A stretch of DNA of 64,000 bases, taken from NCBI RefSeq assembly GCF_000227115.2, contig NC_016483.1, forward strand, positions 496,001 through 560,000, written 5' to 3'. Position 1 is the first letter of the stretch. Each line of letters opens with the position of its first letter. Both the position numbers and the translations under genes were made by a program. Below the pieces are notes generated by a model. It had not been told where the DNA came from and did not search any database. It saw nothing but the letters and a program-made list of their open reading frames with translations. Positions 22,862-30,906 of this stretch are shown here, in pieces. The DNA is from Naumovozyma dairenensis CBS 421 (lineage: Eukaryota > Ascomycota > Saccharomycetes > Saccharomycetales > Saccharomycetaceae).

Positions 22862-23603
22862 CTACAATACGAGTATGTCGTTTTGGTCAAGAGGTCCTCT
22901 AATTTTAACGTATGATTAAAGCCAGGGATCTGGTGCTAAAAGGGTATATCTTGAGGCAACTCTTCTAACAAATAGGCAGATAGGTTCAATAATTAAAAGG
23001 TACAGGTATTTCAAATTTATTACCAATCAAAAGTACATTTAATAGCCTTGCAAAACTGAATTTCTTGTTAAGCTTTATTGTTACGATTATCCAGATATCT
23101 ATTGTTGTTGATGTTCCTATTTTTCAGTTTATTGTTTAATCAAAAATTTGGGAAAAAATGATAAGTGTAGCCCTCTATCATTATGTTAGCCCTACTTAAT
23201 TAACCCTCTCTTTAATTGTTTACCCTATTTAGCCCTTTTATATATTAGGTTAAATTATTATTCCCCTAACTTCATTTTGTGGACCCTAAAGGCGGGATTT
23301 TTCAGAATTCTGGAAAGTTTTCAGTGGTACTTACGTAAAGAATATAATCTTAGTGTAGAAGTTAAAGTAATAGGTAAGAAAATCGAGCTCATTACTGGCT
23401 TATCTCACAAAAGAAGAATACCGTTCCATTATATTAATAGTCTTTCTCACATAATAGACATTCTTTTCCTTCTTTGTTGTTTGTTACTCGCTTTCTGTTT
23501 TCCTGGTAATTAATTAGAAGTGGAAAGAAAAAGATTGAATATCAATAAGTTTAAAAATTCCCAAGACAAATCCTTTTACCACAGTGTACTATAGTCTTAC
23601 ATT
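22862..23603. promoter_or_regulatory. Divergent promoter region BEM3-TOA1
   Basis: 742 bp. The main feature is a run of five TAGCCCT/AACCCT-like elements at 23169-23238 (listed separately). A 78-codon plus-strand ORF (23277-23513) lies between this cluster and TOA1; it matches nothing I know and has no family motif. Confidence 0.5.
23169..23238 (+). promoter_or_regulatory. Five-copy array of CCCTA-type (Tbf1-like) elements
   Basis: AGCCCTCT at 23169, AGCCCTAC at 23188, AACCCTCT at 23203, TACCCTAT at 23221 and AGCCCTTT at 23231 all point the same way within 70 bp. Each differs from the Tbf1 consensus ARCCCTAA by one or two bases. The regular repetition suggests a regulatory array upstream of TOA1; the factor is inferred. 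Confidence 0.45.
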
Positions 23604-24422
23604 ATGTCAAATTCAGAAGCCAGTAAAGTTTATGAATTGATTGTTAGCTCAGTTATCAACGAAGTTCGTGAAGATTTTGAGAATGCAGGTATTGATGAAC
23701 AAACATTGCAAGATTTGAAAAGGGTTTGGCAATCTAAATTAACAGAAACTAAGGTGACTAATTTCACATGGGATGAAGAAGTATTTCCACACGTAGCTGC
23801 AACAGAAGGCCAGCAATTACCGGGAGCTCCACAACTAATAGATAGTAATCTTGATGCTAATGGAAATCCTGTCACGATTGTTAAAGAAGAAGAAGGTCAG
23901 AATTTAGTATTACCTGGATTAATTTATGATTCTAATTCAACAAATGGAGTAAAGACTGAAAATGAAAAAATGAATATACCGGAACCACTTATGAAGAAGG
24001 AAGAGTCGCACTCAATAAACCAAGTTATCAATAATGCTAGTAGCGCTAATGATACTCAAGACACCGAACGAGAACAAACAGATGACGTTCCTGAAAGTAC
24101 CAGCCCTCAACAAATAGAACTAACGATAGAGAATGCAAACGATAAAACGATAGACCAATTACGATTGCAGGAAAAGAAAGCTAAGAGAAGTGCATTGTTG
24201 GATAATGATGAAGTGGGTTCTGAATTAGATGATTCTGACGATGATTATTTGATTAGTGAAGGAGAAGATGACGGTCCTGATGAAAACTTAATGTTATGTT
24301 TGTATGATAAAGTTACTAGAACCAAGGCAAGATGGAAGTGTAGTTTAAAAGATGGTATAGTTACCATTGCACATAAAGATTATTCATTCCAAAAAGCTCA
24401 AGTAGAAGCTGAATGGGTTTGA
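23604..24422 (+). CDS. TOA1: Transcription factor IIA large subunit Toa1
   Basis: A 272-residue TFIIA alpha/beta subunit. The N-terminal helical domain (SKVYELIVSSVINEVREDFENAGIDEQTL) pairs with Toa2. The middle is an acidic and asparagine-rich linker, followed by a very acidic stretch (DDSDDDYLISEGEDD). The C-terminal beta-barrel segment (NLMLCLYDKVTRTKARWKCSLKDGIVTI) contacts TBP and DNA. With Toa2 it stabilises TBP on promoters in the nucleus. Length is close to that of S. cerevisiae (286). In S. cerevisiae TOA1 lies on chromosome XV (YOR194C), so here it comes from the sister duplicate track. Confidence 0.96.
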   Translation: MSNSEASKVYELIVSSVINEVREDFENAGIDEQTLQDLKRVWQSKLTETKVTNFTWDEEVFPHVAATEGQQLPGAPQLIDSNLDANGNPVTIVKEEEGQNLVLPGLIYDSNSTNGVKTENEKMNIPEPLMKKEESHSINQVINNASSANDTQDTEREQTDDVPESTSPQQIELTIENANDKTIDQLRLQEKKAKRSALLDNDEVGSELDDSDDDYLISEGEDDGPDENLMLCLYDKVTRTKARWKCSLKDGIVTIAHKDYSFQKAQVEAEWV

Positions 24423-24698
24423 AAAAAGCGTACGTAAAAAAGCCCTGTGAAAAGACGTTCATAACTAGCGATTCTTTTGTAATATATACCCTCCGTTATT
24501 TAATAAATATAAAGTTAGCACAAGAGCAATCGCGGTAGGCAAACTTCTCCGTCATTGTGTATGATTCGTTGTCCCTCTACCCAGCAATTTGCGGTTATGA
24601 GAAAACCAGACTCTATAGCGAAGCCTAAAACGACGATTCCTTCAGAATTGACTTGTAAAAAGCAGTATATTTCATAATTTAAAGAAAGTGAGTATCAT

Positions 24699-25928
24699 TT
24701 AGTTGATCGGATAAAGACCTCCTTCACCCTTAATAAAAAAGCTTTCAATGTTTTTCAATGTAATTTCGGTCTGTTCTTTGATTTCCTGAAGTGAGGTACT
24801 ACCTATATGAGGTAATGCAGTTACGTCCCATCTCTGTATGAGATCTTTTCTCACCAAAGTTGTTTCATCTTTATAAACGTCAAGTCCGCAAGAAGCGATT
24901 TTTCCATTGGATAATCCTTCTAATAGTGCATCTTCATCGATACATGCTCCTCTGCCGACGTTGATAATTCTTACGCCATCACGACACATTTGTAAGGTTT
25001 TTTTATTGATCAAATTTGTAGTGGATTCGTTGCTAGGAAGGCATAAAATTATAAGATGGCTACTATACCAGGTTTCCTTATTATCTAATGAATCCCAATA
25101 AGTTGCCGCATAACCTAGTTGACTTTTAGATATGGGGCCAGAACGTTTATAATAGTTAACTTCCATATTAAACAGGGTTTTCAATTTGGAGCCAATAGCT
25201 TGGCCAATAGATCCAAAACCTAATATCAATACGCTTTTATTTGTTGGAGACTCAAACAATTTTGTATCATATCCGCCAACACCATAAGATGTGTCCCATC
25301 TAGTTGGGATAACCAATTCATTTTTGGGATCAATTTTTGTTGGCCAGTCGTTTTTACCATGTGTAGATTGTTGTTTTGAACCAATATATTTCTTACATTC
25401 TTTAATTTCACCCACGTCAACGTATTTAAAACAATGTTCCCAAAATGAAGTCATTCTAAAGCAACTCAAGACCAAATGAATTGCAACTTCACATACATAG
25501 TTAGCAGCATGTGGTCCTATATTGCATACTTTTATGTTCTTCTCATTTAATAGTTTCAAATTTAAAAATTCACAACCAACCCAAGGGACCATTAATGATG
25601 TTATAGAACTGGGGAATTTTTTAATATATTCATTTATGTCTCCCATGATGGAGAGAAATTCTTCAGTTATCCAAATACAATCAATCTGTACTTCATAGGA
25701 GGGATCATTAATGAATTGGATGAATGCATCGGGTGTGGACATTTCGTATGTAATAAAGTTGATCTTGTCACAGATGTTTTCCCAATTCAAGGGATCAGTT
25801 TCTTCTTCATCATCGTTCTTATGATGTTGGTAGACTTCCCATTGGAATTTGTAGGGGATTATGACAGTTGGATTTGATAAATTTATTTCTTTGTCGGTGA
25901 CCAAGTTTTTCTTTTGATTGATTGTCAT
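24699..25928 (-). CDS. NAD(P)-dependent D-isomer-specific 2-hydroxyacid dehydrogenase, YPL113C-like
   Basis: A 409-residue member of the glyoxylate/hydroxypyruvate reductase family. The Rossmann dinucleotide motif is GFGSIGQAIG. The second family signature is INVGRGACIDEDALLEGL, and the catalytic His lies in TALPHIGSTS. A conserved Arg-containing segment is present, so an active reductase acting on small 2-keto acids is likely, but the substrate cannot be read from sequence. The neighbour PEX25 (YPL112C) supports YPL113C as orthologue (about 396 residues). In S. cerevisiae this gene has no standard name and the in vivo role is unclear. Confidence 0.9.
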   Translation of the reverse strand: MTINQKKNLVTDKEINLSNPTVIIPYKFQWEVYQHHKNDDEEETDPLNWENICDKINFITYEMSTPDAFIQFINDPSYEVQIDCIWITEEFLSIMGDINEYIKKFPSSITSLMVPWVGCEFLNLKLLNEKNIKVCNIGPHAANYVCEVAIHLVLSCFRMTSFWEHCFKYVDVGEIKECKKYIGSKQQSTHGKNDWPTKIDPKNELVIPTRWDTSYGVGGYDTKLFESPTNKSVLILGFGSIGQAIGSKLKTLFNMEVNYYKRSGPISKSQLGYAATYWDSLDNKETWYSSHLIILCLPSNESTTNLINKKTLQMCRDGVRIINVGRGACIDEDALLEGLSNGKIASCGLDVYKDETTLVRKDLIQRWDVTALPHIGSTSLQEIKEQTEITLKNIESFFIKGEGGLYPIN

Positions 25929-26255
25929 TTTAGATTGGTTTAATTATAAATTCTTGATGATATGTATTGATTTCCTCCCCTTTCAAAAAGTGCTAGTCAT
26001 TAATTCTGTATTAATTTCTTGAGTCACGTACATAAATTATTATTTGTGGAGACGCTACAGCCATTTCGGACTTTTCCTATCTCGGAAATATGTATTAAAA
26101 CGAAATGATGTAACATGATATAATATGGCAGAAAAGAAGTTTTTTACATAAAGTTAATGTACATCTGTTTGGTATTATTGGTTTCACGCTTTTATAACTA
26201 AGTTAATATATGGATTTTTTATATAGTATATAAAGGCGTCATGTTTTATTTATTT
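25929..26255. promoter_or_regulatory. Intergenic region PEX25 3' end and YPL113C-like promoter
   Basis: 327 bp containing the promoter of the minus-strand dehydrogenase gene and the terminator region of PEX25's neighbour. AT-rich; no ORF, tRNA or repeat seen. Confidence 0.5.
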
Positions 26256-27515
26256 CTATTGTGCGCCATTTTGAAGATCTGTCTTAGTGTTAATCCAGAG
26301 TTTAATGAAACCAGTGATACCTGAACATAGGGATAATGCAGCATAAGTACCCTTTGGAGTCTTAATATTTAATAAATCAGTAGTATTTGCCAGACAATCA
26401 AAGGATAATCTTGTTAAATCAAGATAAACTATACGTTTTTCATGATTTAGATTTACCAATTGATTGTCTAATTCAATTTCTAATGATGATAAATCGTTGT
26501 TGTTACCATTTTGTTGGATCTCACTAATTAGTTGCTTCCTTAATGGAGATGTATTGTCGGTATTGTCATTGCTATTGTTGTTATTATTGAAATAATTAGA
26601 CGCTAGCATGGTATCATTTCTAATTTTCAATTGAATTTGCAATTCAAGGATTTTTCTTTGTATATCTTTCAATTTGAACCAATTTTGTTTCCATGATAAT
26701 AAGATATCGTATTGCCAGGCGATAGTTTCATGTTTAGTAACCCAACTATAGGTCCTTTCTTGTGGATTCCAAATTTTCAATTTATATAGTAAATCTAATT
26801 CGTCAAAGATGGTATAGTATAAATCGATGGAATCTTGTAAAGATTTTTCATTTAACCATAATTTCTCGATATCATTTAAATTAGTAGCTTTCGTTGTGGA
26901 TCTTAATTTTTTGACAAAGGTTAATAATTTGAATGGAGATGATCCAAATCTTATCATATATCTGAAAATACTTAACTGTGATGTAATGAATGAAACATTA
27001 TGGTTTAAATTTTGTAAGAATGAAAGAGTAAATAATCTGACGAATTTGACTGGATGCACTAAGATTGATTTTAACGGGATAATACTTGTACCTGAGCTGG
27101 TAGTTGAGAGGGATAATAAAAGCTTTTTCATTTTGATGTTTGTTTCGGTCGATGACAAATCAGTCAATATCCATGATTTTAGTAAATCCAAAATACATTT
27201 AATTATCTTGACAAATTTATCTTTACCTGCTAAAGAATTAATTAGATATTTTAAAATATCTACATTTCTAACTACTTTTTTGATTTTTGATTCTGGTTTA
27301 GCCCAAGAATTTGGTATATTTAGTTCCGGTGAAGATGAAGGACTGATATTGGTAGCAGCTAATAAGGTTAATTCGGAATCATTTTTTGTAGGGTCAACTT
27401 GATTCAAAGATATAGGTAGTCTCAAATTATTATCATCGAAATCTTTTATAATGGGGTTAAGAATATTATTCCCCTTTTCATTTCCTATAATTAATCCTGG
27501 CTCATCTAAGGACAT
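26256..27515 (-). CDS. PEX25: Peroxisomal membrane peroxin Pex25
   Basis: A 419-residue peroxin of the Pex11/Pex25/Pex27 group, peripheral on the peroxisomal membrane, that initiates membrane elongation and recruits Rho1. Conserved segments are ILKYLINSLAGKDKFVKIIK near the start of the domain, FRYMIRFGSSPFKL in the middle, and the C-terminal KTPKGTYAALSLCSGITG. The last ends the protein as it does in S. cerevisiae Pex25. PEX25 (YPL112C) and PEX27 (YOR193W) are duplication partners; the C terminus and the adjacent YPL113C and CAR1 orthologues favour PEX25. The first 75 residues are polar and probably disordered. A 191-codon ORF on the other strand is a shadow. Confidence 0.9.
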   Translation of the reverse strand: MSLDEPGLIIGNEKGNNILNPIIKDFDDNNLRLPISLNQVDPTKNDSELTLLAATNISPSSSPELNIPNSWAKPESKIKKVVRNVDILKYLINSLAGKDKFVKIIKCILDLLKSWILTDLSSTETNIKMKKLLLSLSTTSSGTSIIPLKSILVHPVKFVRLFTLSFLQNLNHNVSFITSQLSIFRYMIRFGSSPFKLLTFVKKLRSTTKATNLNDIEKLWLNEKSLQDSIDLYYTIFDELDLLYKLKIWNPQERTYSWVTKHETIAWQYDILLSWKQNWFKLKDIQRKILELQIQLKIRNDTMLASNYFNNNNNSNDNTDNTSPLRKQLISEIQQNGNNNDLSSLEIELDNQLVNLNHEKRIVYLDLTRLSFDCLANTTDLLNIKTPKGTYAALSLCSGITGFIKLWINTKTDLQNGAQ

Positions 27516-27902
27516 GATTCGTTGACTTTTCTAGTATTGAATTTTGTATCACACGAGTAATGGTAATTTCAGTATCAAATATTTGTTTTTCTATGTCTGC
27601 GAAGAAAGCTTTTCCATTGTTACGATACCTGTTTATATAACATAATACCAGCGTTTTGACTGGGTCTTCTTTTTATTAATATGGTTCTGTATGTGACTGA
27701 CTACTAAATGTAGGTTAAGTGATTTTTCACTCTGGCGTTATACGTTTGTGCGTGCTTATTACCCTCTGATTTTCCCATGGGAAATTCCCGAAAAAGAACT
27801 GGCCAATGGGCAATAAGCGAAGGGGGGAAGTATTTCCACGGGAAAACTAAAACTAAAAAATTATTATCTCCGAAGTGACAGAGAGTAATTGAAAAAACAA
27901 AT
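27516..27902. promoter_or_regulatory. PEX25 promoter and tRNA 3' flank
   Basis: 387 bp between PEX25 and the initiator tRNA gene. The tRNA terminator T6 (minus strand) is at 27892-27897. No ORF or repeat is seen. Confidence 0.5.
27892..27897 (-). terminator. RNA polymerase III terminator (T6) of the initiator tRNA gene
   Basis: Six consecutive A on the plus strand, i.e. T6 on the transcribed minus strand, begin 5 bp after the tRNA 3' end. This matches the usual oligo-T stop of polymerase III. Confidence 0.85.
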
Positions 27903-27974
27903 TAGCGCCGCTCGGTTTCGATCCGAGGACATCAGGGTTATGAGCCCTGCGCGCTTCCACTGCGCCACGGCGCT
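27903..27974 (-). tRNA. Initiator tRNA-Met (CAU)
   Basis: The minus strand reads a 72-nt tRNA from AGCGCCGTGG to GCGGCGCTA, with anticodon CAT inside GGGCTCATAACCC. It is the initiator rather than the elongator form: the acceptor stem begins with an A-U pair, the anticodon stem has three consecutive G-C pairs, and the T loop reads GATCGAAACC with A in place of the usual T-psi pair. No intron is present, and the CCA end is not encoded. In yeast this tRNA starts translation and also primes reverse transcription of Ty1-type elements. Confidence 0.97.
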
Positions 27975-28986
27975 TACTAATTTGTGATTTTTGTTGGTTA
28001 ACTGATAGTCTTAGGTGAGAGTTTAATTCTGACGATTTCCTTCCTCAGTGAACGTAACATGTTCGTCAACTGCTATAATTGTTCGAACAGGCTCTTTAAT
28101 ATGTAACAGTAAAGGTCAAGATAGCAAGTTTGGCACAACGTTCTTTAAAAAGGTTCACAGTGAATACCACATATAGAAACAAGACGAGGGATTCCCAGTA
28201 CGACTGGAGGTGATTGATGAATACAGATTGATCAATCATTTCATCTCTCAAAGATAAAATGTTGATGAAGTATTATCTATTCCACCATCGACATGAATAT
28301 AAATAGACCAATAATTCGAGCATCGATTACTGGTTCTCCCTTTATTTTTCTTATACTTTTATTTATATATTTATGTGTTCTTTGTGTTGGAAATAAGACA
28401 TAACTGTCCCTTGGATCAGTTAAATTGGGAGAAATATGTGTAGCAATGTTACTAACACTTTTTCAAGGTATAACCAGTCGTCCTCTTTTAGCATTTGCCA
28501 CAAGAGTCCTATACATAACGTATATATATATATCTATTTATCTCTTATATATTTTATTTTCTCGATGATATCTCATCGTGAAAATTTTTCTTTCTCTTGT
28601 CACCTCGGCATATCTACCGTACATTACGACAATATTGTGTGTCTGTAAATCAATGTCCTTTTAGCAAATCGACATATATGTACCATATATTCCAATACTT
28701 TGTTATTCCCTTTTGAGAAAACTGAACTATTTGTCATCCACTAAAAACAACGATATTACACTACTCTTATTATGCTTTATAACCAACACGAAACTTAATC
28801 TAGAATGGATTCATATTCATATAATAATACAGGATTACCAAGCTTAGGTTCTTCAGAACAGAAAAATACACTTATTGGGACACATTCAAATGACTGGATA
28901 ACATTTATCTGTAACATGTAGTGGTCCACCATAATATATGAGATTATATAGCGTCGTTTTTAAATTATGGTGCCAGAATAAACTAG

Positions 28987-29074
28987 GCGGTTATCACCGC
29001 TCCCATGGGGCATCCGTCAAGGAGACCACGGATACATGCCTGTCTTTTCGGGCAAAGTTGCCCTTAACAGACAG
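28987..29074. other. Cluster of nested inverted repeats (structured element)
   Basis: Four dyads follow one another. GCGGT-TATC-ACCGC spans 28987-29000. CCCATGGG spans 29002-29009. ATCCGT with ACGGAT spans 29012-29033 and extends outward by GGC/GCC around a 4-nt bulge. The last is a two-part hairpin with outer arms CTGTCT (29040-29045) and AGACAG (29069-29074) enclosing GGGCAA-AG-TTGCCC (29050-29063). It lies about 390-475 bp upstream of CAR1. It may be a set of dyad operator sites or a structured RNA; the sequence does not decide. Confidence 0.6.
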
Positions 29075-29286
29075 CCAGACGTCCCCCATCTGTCGCTCCA
29101 CCTCTTAATAATGACATGATAACGCCGTGTCGCTTTAACTTGCACTTAACACTGCCCAGATGTGGTGCACGGGTTGGGACAGCCGGTCTTGGCATTTCTG
29201 ACGACGCCTGTTTTGCTTTTTGAGTTCTTTGAGCTCTTGGCGGTGTATCTAATCAGTAGGTAAGTAAGTACTGTTAAGTGCAACCA

Positions 29287-29296
29287 TCAGCGGCTA
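29287..29296 (-). promoter_or_regulatory. URS1-like repressor site (Ume6) in the CAR1 promoter
   Basis: The minus strand reads TAGCCGCTGA, one base from the URS1 consensus TAGCCGCCGA bound by Ume6. URS1 was first described in the S. cerevisiae CAR1 promoter, where it represses arginase without arginine, so position and identity agree. It sits about 170 bp before the ATG. Confidence 0.65.
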
Positions 29297-29314
29297 TTCC
29301 CCCCATTAGTAGAT

Positions 29315-29322
29315 TATATAAA
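29315..29322 (+). promoter_or_regulatory. CAR1 TATA box
   Basis: TATATAAA matches the yeast TATA consensus and lies about 140 bp before the CAR1 start codon, as expected for an inducible gene. Confidence 0.65.
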
Positions 29323-29462
29323 CAACAACAACAATAACACAAAAACTCGAGTATATCTGGTACATATTTCTTACCTCGTTCTGTTGGTCGCCCATTCCAA
29401 ATGAATCAACAAACAAGTCTGGTTGATATATACACAATTACACAGAAGAAGCAAAAGCAAAC

Positions 29463-30443
29463 ATGACTGTAACAACTGCACCATCATACAAATATTACGA
29501 ATCACAAAGATTATCGATAATCACAGCCCCTTTCTCAGGAGGCCAAAGCAGATCCGGAGTAGAAAAGGGTCCCAAATACATGTTAAATCATGGTCTTCAA
29601 AACTCCCTCACCAAACTAGGTTGGTCCACAGTTATCACAGAGCCATTATCTTCTGCCATTTTACAAATTAAGAAAGATGAAATGGACCAAAATGATAGAA
29701 TGGGCATCGTTAAGAGACCAAACTTGGTAGGGAAAGTGACTAAATTGATTTACGAAACTGTCACGAAATCATTGTCTAATGAAAGATTCCCATTGACTTT
29801 GGGTGGTGATCATTCCATTGCCATGGGGACTGTGTCTGCTGTGATCGATAAATTCCCCGATGCGGGGTTGCTTTGGATTGATGCACATGCAGATATTAAT
29901 ACTTTAACTTCCACTGATTCAGGGAATTTACATGGATGTCCCGTTAGTTTCTTAATGGGGTTGAATGATAAGAAGATGGTTCCCGAGTCTATGGAATGGA
30001 TTCCAGGAAATTTAAAACCAAACAAAATCGCTTATATTGGATTAAGAGATATTGATGAAGGTGAAAAGAAAATTTTGAAAAATCTAGGTATAGCTGCATT
30101 TTCCATGTATCATGTGGATAGACTCGGTATTAATGAAGTCATTGAAATGGCAATGAGGGCTATTCATCCTGAAACTAATGGCGACGGTCCAATTATGTGT
30201 TCCTACGATGTAGATGCTTTAGATCCATTATATGTACCTGCTACAGGAACTCCAGTAAGAGGTGGCTTGACATTGAGAGAAGGTTTATTTCTGGTGGAAA
30301 GATTGGCTGAAACTGGGAACCTTGTAGGCTTAGATATCGTCGAGGTTAACCCAGATTTGGCATCCAAAGATGATCATGTTTCTGATACTATCGCTACAAG
30401 TTGTTCAATTGCAAGATGTGCCTTAGGGGAAACTTTATTGTGA
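29463..30443 (+). CDS. CAR1: Arginase
   Basis: Arginase hydrolyses arginine to ornithine and urea in the cytosol and starts arginine use as nitrogen source. The 326-residue protein carries all binuclear manganese ligands: [10 protein letters not shown] (His117), [10 protein letters not shown] (Asp140, His142, Asp144) and SYDVDALDP (Asp249, Asp251). The arginine-binding loop [11 protein letters not shown] is also intact. Length is near that of S. cerevisiae Car1 (333). The ATG at 29463 starts immediately before the conserved [12 protein letters not shown] segment. Its neighbours PEX25 and GDE1 match YPL112C and YPL110C. A URS1-like site and TATA box upstream suggest the usual arginine/nitrogen control. 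Confidence 0.98.
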   Translation: MTVTTAPSYKYYESQRLSIITAPFSGGQSRSGVEKGPKYMLNHGLQNSLTKLGWSTVITEPLSSAILQIKKDEMDQNDRMGIVKRPNLVGKVTKLIYETVTKSLSNERFPLTLGGDHSIAMGTVSAVIDKFPDAGLLWIDAHADINTLTSTDSGNLHGCPVSFLMGLNDKKMVPESMEWIPGNLKPNKIAYIGLRDIDEGEKKILKNLGIAAFSMYHVDRLGINEVIEMAMRAIHPETNGDGPIMCSYDVDALDPLYVPATGTPVRGGLTLREGLFLVERLAETGNLVGLDIVEVNPDLASKDDHVSDTIATSCSIARCALGETLL

Positions 30444-30906
30444 AACAAAAATGAAGCATCATAGACTAGAAACTCTAGTTTATCTGTCTCATTTGACTTC
30501 CGTTTTCGCTATGTTCATGAAAAGATTAATGCATATGTTATGATAATAATAATATAAAAATGTCCTTCTATAAATTGTATTTAATATATATAATATATAT
30601 TTATTCTTATTTTAAAAGATTATATTCATAGTTATATAATTGTTTATTATCTCTGACAGCGAGGCTTCAAACATAATTATTCAAAGCATTTTAATGTGTT
30701 TTTTTGTTTATTTTTCAACATATTAAGTTTAGTATTTTTTAACAATGAAATGAAAGGTGGTTTTGTAAAACTAATAATGCAAAAATAAACAAAAAACACA
30801 AGATCGGCAAGTCCCGGTTTTCTTCAGTAAGGTCAAGCTCTAATTGTGTAATCATTAAACAAGTAAGGATTCTTAAAATTATACGCTTTTTGTATTGATA
30901 TTATTC
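30444..30906. other. Convergent intergenic region CAR1-GDE1
   Basis: 463 bp, very AT-rich, with an ATATATAATATATAT stretch near 30580-30600 suited to 3'-end formation. No gene is seen. Confidence 0.55.

Larger units (their letters stand above)
27975..29462. promoter_or_regulatory. Long intergenic region upstream of CAR1
   Basis: 1488 bp between the tRNA and arginase genes. The left half is AT-rich and holds a possible degenerate LTR-like block (TGTTGG at 28385 to CCAACA ending 28788, low confidence). The right half contains a GC-rich series of inverted repeats at 28987-29074, a URS1-like site at 29287-29296 and a TATA box at 29315-29322. No coding ORF is supported. Confidence 0.6.

Noticed and set aside
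23277..23513. 78-codon ORF upstream of TOA1
   Set aside because: Ends with a Phe/Leu/Cys run, lies in the TOA1 promoter and resembles no family.
26827..27402. 191-codon plus-strand ORF opposite PEX25
   Set aside because: It lies wholly on the antisense strand of a well-supported peroxin gene, and its hydrophobic, motif-free translation is typical of an AT-rich shadow frame.
28071..28092. Second GTTCGAAC match near the initiator tRNA
   Set aside because: No tRNA fold around it; the real tRNA is at 27903-27974.
28450..28456. TACTAAC upstream of CAR1
   Set aside because: No donor site with suitable spacing and no exon to join; probably chance.
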